Assembly (NCBI GenBank): GCA_016787785.1
Contig: JAEUTO010000010.1
Span: forward strand, 248,001 to 312,000
Direction of reading: 5' to 3'
DNA from: Bacteroidia bacterium
Lineage (GTDB): Bacteria; Bacteroidota; Bacteroidia; B-17B0; Aurantibacillaceae
DNA length: 64,000 nt
Part shown: in pieces, positions 58,257 through 64,000 of the stretch
How positions within the stretch are numbered: position 1 is the stretch's first letter
Layout of the letters: the number at the start of each line of letters is the position of its first letter
Notes under the pieces: generated by a model
Databases searched by the model: none
Told to the model about the DNA's origin: nothing
The model's input: only the letters and a program-made list of their open reading frames with translations
Program-made: the position numbers and the translations under genes

Positions 58257-58487
58257 ACTATTTTGTTTTTAGTTAGTTGAAACAAAATTATTTTACTTAA
58301 GTCTTTTCGTCTAATTGATCTGCGTAAGCTATTAACAGGAAGTTGCGATTATTGCAGGTTTTCGGGATTTACTCAGGTAAAAGCTAAGAATTATTATTTT
58401 TTAATAATATTAATTTGTCTTTTGCGATTTTTGCTAATTTTAGTAGCTTTATAGACCGAATTTTTAACAAGTTTTTATACTTAGATC

Positions 58488-60176
58488 ATGGAACAATTAA
58501 TTGAATGCGTACCCAATTTTAGCGAAGGGGTTGATATGAACATCATTAAACAAATTACTAACGTAATTGAAAGTGTTGATGGTGTAAAATTGTTGAATGT
58601 TGATCCGGGAAAGGCAACTAACAGAACAGTGGTAACTTTTGTCGGTAATCCCAAAAGCGTTATAGAGGCAGCTTTTCTTGCAATTAAAAAAGCAGGAGAA
58701 TTAATTGACATGAGCAAACACAAAGGCGAACATCCGCGTATGGGCGCTACTGATGTTTGTCCCTTAATTCCAATAAGCAATATTACCATGCAGGAAACCG
58801 CAAAATATGCACAGCAATTGGCAAAAAGAGTAGGTGAAGAATTAAAACTTCCTGTGTATTTGTATGAAGAAGCACAAGTAGACAAAAAACGCAGTAATCT
58901 TTCTGTTATTAGAAATGGAGAATATGAAGGCTTTTTCAAAAAAATAAAATTACCAGAGTGGAAACCTGATTTTGGCCCGGCAGAGTACGACGCTTTGCGC
59001 GGTGCTACTGTTATTGGTGCGCGTGATTTTTTAGTGGCTTATAATATTAATTTAAATACAACATCTACCCGTCGCGCTAACTCAATTGCTTTTGATGTGC
59101 GTGAGGCAGGCCGTGTTGTGAGAGAAGGTAACTCATTAACGGGGAAAATTGTGTTGAACGCGGATGGAACTCCAAAATCTGTTCCCGGCACTTTAAAATC
59201 AGTTAAAGCTATTGGCTGGTACATTGAGGAATATGGCGTTTGCCAGATCTCTATGAACCTTACCAACATTAATATTACCCCTGTGCATATTGCATTTGAC
59301 GAGGTGTGTAAAAAAGCAACAGAGAGAGGGATGCGTGTTACAGGTTCTGAACTGGTAGGATTAATTCCTTTAAAGTCGTTATTGGATGCAGGAATTTATT
59401 TCCTTAAAAAACAACAGCGTTCTATCGGTGTTAGCGAAAGCGAATTGATCAAGATCGCTGTAAAATCAATGGGTCTGGATGAACTGGCACCTTTTAAACC
59501 TGAAGAAAGGATCATAGAGTATTTATTGAAAGACCCTGCCGATTCGAAATTAATAAGTATGAATTTGGCGGCTTTTGCAGATGAAACAGCAAGCGAAAGT
59601 CCAGCACCCGGTGGTGGTTCTATTTCTGCTTATGTAGGTAGTTTGGGAATTTCGTTAGCAACTATGGTGGCAAACTTAAGCTCACATAAAAAGGGTTGGG
59701 ACGACAAATGGGAAGAGTTTAGTGTGTGGGCAGAAAAAGGACAAAAAATTAAAAATGAATTATTACGTTTAGTTGATGCTGATACAGCAGCCTTCAATAA
59801 AATCATGACAGCTTTTGGTTTACCGAAAAGTACAGATGAAGAAAAGAAAATAAGAACAGATGCTATTCAAAGCGCGACCAAATTTGCAATTGAAGTGCCG
59901 TTTAAAGTAATGCAGTTAAGTTACGAGAGCTTAGAAATCATTAAGGCAATGGCAGAAATCGGAAATCCTAATTCTGTTAGTGATGCAGGCGTTGGTGCTT
60001 TGTGCGCGCGCAGCTCAGTAATGGGTGCTTTTATGAACGTAAGGATAAATGCAAGTGGTTATAACGACAAAACTTTTGTGAACGATATTTTAGCAAAAGG
60101 AAAAGATATAGAACAAAAAACTATTGCTACTGAAGCGGCTATTTTAAAAATTGTTGACGAGAAAATCGGCTTATAG
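58488..60176 (+). CDS. ftcD: Bifunctional glutamate formimidoyltransferase / formimidoyl-THF cyclodeaminase
   Basis: A 562-aa fusion enzyme of His degradation and one-carbon metabolism. The formiminotransferase part (about 1-330) starts LIECVPNFSEGVDM and has the catalytic His region KHKGEHPRMGATDVCPLIP. The cyclodeaminase part (about 350-555) has AFADETASESPAPGGGSISA and VSDAGVGALCARSSV. The two-domain form of about 540-560 aa is usual in animals and Bacteroidota. No other hut genes are nearby. The 231-base upstream spacer holds only AT-rich sequence with a weak TTATTA/TAATAA dyad near 58393. Confidence 0.95.
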   Translation: MEQLIECVPNFSEGVDMNIIKQITNVIESVDGVKLLNVDPGKATNRTVVTFVGNPKSVIEAAFLAIKKAGELIDMSKHKGEHPRMGATDVCPLIPISNITMQETAKYAQQLAKRVGEELKLPVYLYEEAQVDKKRSNLSVIRNGEYEGFFKKIKLPEWKPDFGPAEYDALRGATVIGARDFLVAYNINLNTTSTRRANSIAFDVREAGRVVREGNSLTGKIVLNADGTPKSVPGTLKSVKAIGWYIEEYGVCQISMNLTNINITPVHIAFDEVCKKATERGMRVTGSELVGLIPLKSLLDAGIYFLKKQQRSIGVSESELIKIAVKSMGLDELAPFKPEERIIEYLLKDPADSKLISMNLAAFADETASESPAPGGGSISAYVGSLGISLATMVANLSSHKKGWDDKWEEFSVWAEKGQKIKNELLRLVDADTAAFNKIMTAFGLPKSTDEEKKIRTDAIQSATKFAIEVPFKVMQLSYESLEIIKAMAEIGNPNSVSDAGVGALCARSSVMGAFMNVRINASGYNDKTFVNDILAKGKDIEQKTIATEAAILKIVDEKIGL

Positions 60177-60216
60177 TAGATAAAGGATTAATCCTAAATC
60201 ATTAATCTTTTATCAT

Positions 60217-61086
60217 TTACAAAACATTATTTGCTTGTTCTTTAATTTTTTCCAGTTCGTCTTTCATAATTACAACCAGTTTTTGCATTTGCGCGTCGTT
60301 GGCTTTAGAACCAATGGTATTTATTTCACGTCCAATTTCCTGGCTAATAAAATTTAGCTTTCTTCCCGGAGCCGCTTCCTTACAGGTTTCTATAAAATAA
60401 TCCAAATGTGTTTTTAAGCGTACCTTTTCTTCGTTGATGTCCAGTTTCTCAACGTAATAAATTAATTCCTGCTCAAAGCGGTTCTCGTCAATTTTTCCTT
60501 TTCCTAAAACGTCTTCAATGTTACCACGTATTCTGTCTTTTATTGCATTAATGCGAATAAGATCCAGTGTTTTTATTTCTTCGAGGCAAGTACCAATTTT
60601 ATTTAAACGTTCTTCAAAATCTTTTTGTAACGAAAGTCCTTCCATATCTCTGAATTTATTCAATTGAACAATGGCTTCGTTTACGCATTGTTTAATTTGT
60701 TTCCATTCGTTCTCGTCTGTTTCTTTACGTTCGCTTTTTAAAACATCCGGAAATTTTAAAACCTGGCTTAATGCATCTCCAATAGGCTCATTCAATTCAA
60801 GAGCAAGGTTTCTTAGCTGATCATGATAAGCTTTTGCAAGGTCAATATTTATTTCAACAGGTGTTTCGGCCTTTTTCGACTCTATGTAAATACTCAAGTC
60901 AATTTTACCGCGTTCTAATTGTTTAGAGATGTCGTTACGTAATTCTAACTCATAATTTCTTAAACCCGAAGATAAACGTAAGCTAATGTCTGCACCTTTA
61001 CTATTTAGCGAGCGGATCTCAACATTAATTGTTTTGTCCTCTAATTCTAAAGTGGCTTTTCCAAAGCCGGTCATTGATCTGATCAT
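60217..61086 (-). CDS. YicC/YloC family endoribonuclease
   Basis: A 289-aa protein with the family start MIRSMTGFGKA, SLNSKGADISLRL, and the C-terminal block LNFISQEIGREINTIGSKAND. YicC proteins are RNases linked to sRNA and stress turnover. The frame extends to 61131, but the ATG at 61086 is the canonical start and overlaps the transporter's stop by four bases, showing coupling to that gene. Confidence 0.95.
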   Translation of the reverse strand: MIRSMTGFGKATLELEDKTINVEIRSLNSKGADISLRLSSGLRNYELELRNDISKQLERGKIDLSIYIESKKAETPVEINIDLAKAYHDQLRNLALELNEPIGDALSQVLKFPDVLKSERKETDENEWKQIKQCVNEAIVQLNKFRDMEGLSLQKDFEERLNKIGTCLEEIKTLDLIRINAIKDRIRGNIEDVLGKGKIDENRFEQELIYYVEKLDINEEKVRLKTHLDYFIETCKEAAPGRKLNFISQEIGREINTIGSKANDAQMQKLVVIMKDELEKIKEQANNVL

Positions 61087-61976
61087 GTTGTAATTTTTTG
61101 AGTTTTTTTGTTCACCAGGTACAGCCCGCAAATTATTAAAAATCCTGAGAATATTTTAATAGGAGTTAATTTATCTTCTCCCATTATTATTGCAAATAGG
61201 GTAGCTAAAAAGGGTTGCAGATAAATATACATGCTTACAGTATTGGCGCTTAGAGATTGCAGACCGTATATGTTTAGTAAGTAAGCAAAAAATGTTGTGG
61301 CAATTATAACAAAACAAGTTGCAAATATGGCATGAGGTGTAAATAAGTGCCAATTGGTATGCATCATATCATTTAAACCAATAGGGATAATGTAAATACT
61401 GCCAAATAAGAACATCCAACGCATAACCGTTACCGTGTTATATTTTTGCATAATGGGCTTTACCAAAACTACAAAAATTGCCCAGGATGTGGAGTTAATA
61501 AGTGTCATAAGGTCGCCGGTCTTTGTTTCACTGCCAAAACTAAAATTGCCTTTAAATAATAAAAGTATCATGGCGCCAACAATAGCAAGGCTTAAACCGC
61601 TTACTTTTAAAATAGTGATACGTTCTTTTAAAATAATTAGCGTAAAAATAAATACGATAATGGGGTTGGATACCATGATGATGGCTGAATTAATAGGATG
61701 TGTTAAACTTAAGCCCCAGATAAAGAAAACCTGGTTGATTACTACACCAAACAGGGCCAGCCACAACATTTTTATCATGTCGGCTTTTTCAACCTTTTGT
61801 GTTTTTACAAATATAGAAAGGATCCAAAATAGCAAACCCGCGCCAATAATTCGTAAGAACACCAATGCAAGCGGACCAATAAAATTGGGCATTAAGCCCT
61901 TTGCAATAGAATAATTGAGCGCATACACAACTTGTGCAGCGAATAAAGCAATATGTCCTTTCAGGGCCTTCGTCAA
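61083..61976 (-). CDS. EamA/DMT family transporter
   Basis: A 297-aa membrane protein with ten helices in two EamA repeats. AQVVYALNYSIAKGLMPN opens the first; the second repeat starts near residue 150 and ends LFAIIMGEDKLTPIKIFSGFLII (in part) and a Lys-rich tail. It exports metabolites or amino-acid-like compounds; the substrate is unknown. It is upstream of and coupled with yicC. Confidence 0.93.
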   Translation of the reverse strand: MTKALKGHIALFAAQVVYALNYSIAKGLMPNFIGPLALVFLRIIGAGLLFWILSIFVKTQKVEKADMIKMLWLALFGVVINQVFFIWGLSLTHPINSAIIMVSNPIIVFIFTLIILKERITILKVSGLSLAIVGAMILLLFKGNFSFGSETKTGDLMTLINSTSWAIFVVLVKPIMQKYNTVTVMRWMFLFGSIYIIPIGLNDMMHTNWHLFTPHAIFATCFVIIATTFFAYLLNIYGLQSLSANTVSMYIYLQPFLATLFAIIMGEDKLTPIKIFSGFLIICGLYLVNKKTQKITT

Positions 61977-62039
61977 ACTGCCATAAATATACCATTTTTA
62001 AGAACTTTATTTTTTAAATAAAGCCTATTTTTGTTGGCG

Positions 62040-62828
62040 ATGTTGAAACACAAAGATCAGTTAGGAAATGTAATTACGCTTAAAAAAAAGCCAGCACGCA
62101 TTATTTCTATTGTGCCTTCGCAATCTGAATTTTTGTGGGACATCGGTTTGCGCGAAGAACTGGTTGGCATTACAAAATTTTGTGTTCATCCAGATGAAAT
62201 GTTCAAGACTATTGAAAGGGTTGGAGGAACAAAAAAATTGAATATAAACAAGATCCGCGCGTTAAAACCCGATATTATTATTGGTAATAAAGAAGAGAAT
62301 GAAAAGGCGGACATTGAATTGTTGCAAAAAGAATTTAATGTTTGGATGAGTGATATCTATACTTTTGAAGACGCTTTTGAAATGATGAATGATCTGGGAG
62401 TCATATTTGAAAAAAAAAGTGTAGCGAAGAAAATAGTTGGGGAGATAAAACGAACATTACCAGAGGTAAAGAATATTTTTAATGGGCAAACAACCGCTTA
62501 TTTTATTTGGTATAAGCCTTATATGTTTGCCGCTAAGAATACATTTATAGATCATGTTTTAAATTATATCGGACTAAAAAATGCAATTGGCAATTTTAAA
62601 CGTTATCCAAAACTCGATGACGAGCAACTAAAAAAAATTGATCCTCAAATTTGTCTTTTATCAAGCGAACCTTTCCCTTTTAGGGCAAAACATATAAAAG
62701 AATTAAAGGATAAATTGCCTAAAGCAAAAATTGGTATTGTAGATGGAGAGATCTTTAGTTGGTACGGCTCGCGCCTATTACATTTTGCAGATTATATAAA
62801 AGAGCTTAAAAAGTCAGTTAGGGTTTAG
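62040..62828 (+). CDS. BtuF-like helical-backbone metal receptor without signal peptide
   Basis: A 262-aa protein of the cobalamin/iron-siderophore binding-protein fold. ARIISIVPSQSEFLWDIGL starts lobe 1, then ERVGGTKKLNINKIRALKPD and, in lobe 2, KIGIVDGEIFSWYGSRLLHF. It lacks any signal peptide or lipobox, and no ABC permease genes are adjacent, so it probably works in the cytoplasm. The TTG at 62031 is an alternative start three codons earlier. Its 3' end overlaps the convergent DUF983 gene by 11 bases. Confidence 0.85.
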   Translation: MLKHKDQLGNVITLKKKPARIISIVPSQSEFLWDIGLREELVGITKFCVHPDEMFKTIERVGGTKKLNINKIRALKPDIIIGNKEENEKADIELLQKEFNVWMSDIYTFEDAFEMMNDLGVIFEKKSVAKKIVGEIKRTLPEVKNIFNGQTTAYFIWYKPYMFAAKNTFIDHVLNYIGLKNAIGNFKRYPKLDDEQLKKIDPQICLLSSEPFPFRAKHIKELKDKLPKAKIGIVDGEIFSWYGSRLLHFADYIKELKKSVRV

Positions 62829-63216
62829 CATCCAACTTTATTTTCGGATCGTAAGAAACAAACAGGTTGATCCAGATGGCCCTTGCAATTCTAAAATTTA
62901 CAGGAAATAAGCCAACAATAATTGTGATCAAAAAAATTAAATGTGGAGCAATTTCCCAACCCCAGAAATGAAAAACAGAGAAGTGTACTATTACAGCTAT
63001 AACTGTTGTAAGCGCATGGCTCATCATCATGGCACCATAATAAAAACCGGTTTCACGCACAAAATCAAGATTACAAACAGGGCAACGCGCAGGCATTTTA
63101 TCGAGTGTTCTTAATTTGTAGGGATTTTTAACGGTGAACAAGTTCCCTTCGTGACATCTTGGGCATTTGCACAAAAGAATACTATAAATTTTTCTGCCTT
63201 TTAATAAGGAACTCAT
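62818..63216 (-). CDS. DUF983 family membrane protein
   Basis: A 132-aa protein. Two CxxC zinc-ribbon-like pairs (CKCPRCHEGNLF and ARCPVCNLDF) precede ETGFYYGAMMMSHAL and two TM helices. It starts MSSLLKGRKIYS at 63216, since the upstream Met at 63234 precedes the -7 box at 63223. Function unknown. Confidence 0.9.
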   Translation of the reverse strand: MSSLLKGRKIYSILLCKCPRCHEGNLFTVKNPYKLRTLDKMPARCPVCNLDFVRETGFYYGAMMMSHALTTVIAVIVHFSVFHFWGWEIAPHLIFLITIIVGLFPVNFRIARAIWINLFVSYDPKIKLDAKP

Positions 63217-63222
63217 CTCTAA

Positions 63223-63230
63223 CAAAGGTA
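63223..63230 (-). promoter_or_regulatory. Candidate -7 box (TACCTTTG on the minus strand)
   Basis: TACCTTTG lies 6 bases before the DUF983 start at 63216. No clear TTG -33 element is seen. Confidence 0.35.
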
Positions 63231-63278
63231 TCAATTTATAGTGCGTATTAATATGATAATGCTCATTATAATCAATAA

Positions 63279-63312
63279 AAAAAGCCCTTTCAACTAGTTG
63301 AAAGGGCTTTTT
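63279..63312 (-). terminator. Rho-independent terminator for fumC
   Basis: A perfect 17-bp palindrome AAAAAGCCCTTTCAACT / AGTTGAAAGGGCTTTTT without a spacer lies 15 bases after the fumC stop. The flanking T-run works in both directions. Confidence 0.93.
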
Positions 63313-63327
63313 AAGTAAAAGAAGGTG

Positions 63328-64000
63328 TTATTTCATACTTCCCACCATATCCTCCGGTTTTACCCATTGGTCAAATTGTTCGTTGGTAACATAACCTAAT
63401 TCAATTGCAGCTTCACGCAGGGTCTTATTTCCTTTGTGCGCAGTTTTGGCAATTTTAGCAGCTTTTTCGTAACCAATATGCGTGTTTAAAGCAGTTACCA
63501 ACATAAGTGAATTCTCTAAATGTTGTTTAATAACCGGTAAATTTGGCTCAATACCAATTGCGCATTTATCATTAAAACTAACGCAAGCATCGCCAATTAA
63601 TCTGGCACTTTGCAAAACGTTAGAAGCAATTAAAGGTTTAAATACATTCAATTCAAAATGGCCATTCATGCCACCAATAGAAACCGCAACATCGTTACCA
63701 ATAACCTGAGCGCAAACCATGGTCATTGCTTCAGGCTGTGTAGGGTTTACTTTACCCGGCATGATAGAACTTCCTGGTTCGTTATCAGGAATTATTAATT
63801 CGCCAATGCCACAACGCGGGCCGGATGATAACATCCTTACATCGTTTGCTATTTTCATTAATGCAACTGCAGTACGTTTTAAAGCACCACTCATTTCAAC
63901 CATTGCATCATGTGCCGCTAAGGCTTCAAATTTATTTGGTGCAGTTACAAAAGGTAGTTTTGTTAATTCGGCAATTTTTTTAGCTACTAATACATCGTAC
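63328..64000 (-). CDS. fumC: Fumarate hydratase class II, 5' partial
   Basis: The C-terminal 220 or so residues of class II fumarase of the TCA cycle. It reads in from the right edge with [20 protein letters not shown] and carries the catalytic-Ser loop [16 protein letters not shown], then [31 protein letters not shown] (in part) and the canonical end PEDMVGSMK. The GSS signature also occurs in aspartate ammonia-lyase, but the C-terminal block is that of fumarase. The start is outside the window. Confidence 0.95.
   Translation of the reverse strand, partial: YDVLVAKKIAELTKLPFVTAPNKFEALAAHDAMVEMSGALKRTAVALMKIANDVRMLSSGPRCGIGELIIPDNEPGSSIMPGKVNPTQPEAMTMVCAQVIGNDVAVSIGGMNGHFELNVFKPLIASNVLQSARLIGDACVSFNDKCAIGIEPNLPVIKQHLENSLMLVTALNTHIGYEKAAKIAKTAHKGNKTLREAAIELGYVTNEQFDQWVKPEDMVGSMK

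Noticed and set aside
58390-58410. TTATTA/TAATAA dyad upstream of ftcD as an operator
   Set aside because: It is entirely AT in an AT-rich spacer; chance is likely.
1-64000. CRISPR arrays, insertion sequences, phage genes, rRNA
   Set aside because: No regularly spaced repeats, transposase or integrase motifs, or rRNA-like conserved stretches were found on reading through.

Overview
The window comes from a low-GC (roughly 36-38 % by eye) member of the Bacteroidota. Four things point there: secreted proteins with a C-terminal type IX secretion (T9SS) sorting domain, promoters of the form TTG-N20-TAnnTTTG, almost no Shine-Dalgarno sequences, and signalling proteins carrying the EEKQ..I.DSI.YA.RIQ linker typical of Bacteroidota SpoIIE-type phosphatases. 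No rRNA, phage, integrase, transposase or CRISPR array is visible. It reads as a chromosomal segment, cut at both ends inside genes: an MBOAT acyltransferase on the left and fumC on the right.

Layout. 1-2.6 kb: two membrane O-acyltransferases for surface glycans. 3.2-6.6 kb: an arsenic resistance cluster (arsR, DUF6428, arsC, an aquaporin-like channel, sigZ) flanked by three very Cys-rich small ORFs, two of them missed by a normal length cut-off. 6.6-19.8 kb: signalling. It holds a Cache-HAMP-SpoIIE phosphatase, a MATE pump, a TPR/linker protein without a phosphatase domain, a receiver protein, a TerB/DnaJ protein, an NtrC-type regulator with a large hybrid kinase, a degenerate receiver, and two small secreted proteins. 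The second secreted protein has a near-consensus sigma-54 promoter. 19.9-22.4 kb: hrpB. 22.5-25.5 kb: a minus-strand four-gene operon of unknown proteins (two membrane proteins, a small beta-rich protein, a barrel-like exported protein), divergent from a NarL-type regulator. This is the best candidate for an undescribed system. 26.3-28.5 kb: an ECF42-type sigma factor with VOC and DGPF proteins. Both small genes have the same TGTCCA-N17-TGTC promoter, and a third copy (N16) precedes a distant VOC/SRPBCC/TfoX operon at 38.2-39.4 kb.

28.7-43.1 kb: a Lys/Glu-rich TonB-like exported protein; an ArsR-SRPBCC-SRPBCC operon with tandem operators; two paralogous T9SS cargo proteins; a BlaI/M56 pair with a tandem palindromic operator over its promoter; a GlxA-type regulator; a truncated SRPBCC gene next to tRNA-Leu(CAA); a FecR-like membrane protein; and a second TPR/linker protein. 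43.1-64 kb is mainly housekeeping and envelope: a YdjM-like protein, prs, rplY/ctc, a CPA2 antiporter, a seven-TM CREST-like protein, TamB, tsaD, an LA_2272-type repeat protein, a CsgG-like/barrel protein, ftcD, YicC, an EamA transporter, a BtuF-like protein, DUF983 and fumC.

Many genes sit in short operons with 4-bp ATGA overlaps (arsC-aqp-sigZ, arsR-SRPBCC, EamA-yicC). Regulation is dense: two alternative sigma factors encoded here (SigZ, ECF42), one apparent sigma-54 target, and several readable operators. All functions are by recognition of motifs; no database search was run.
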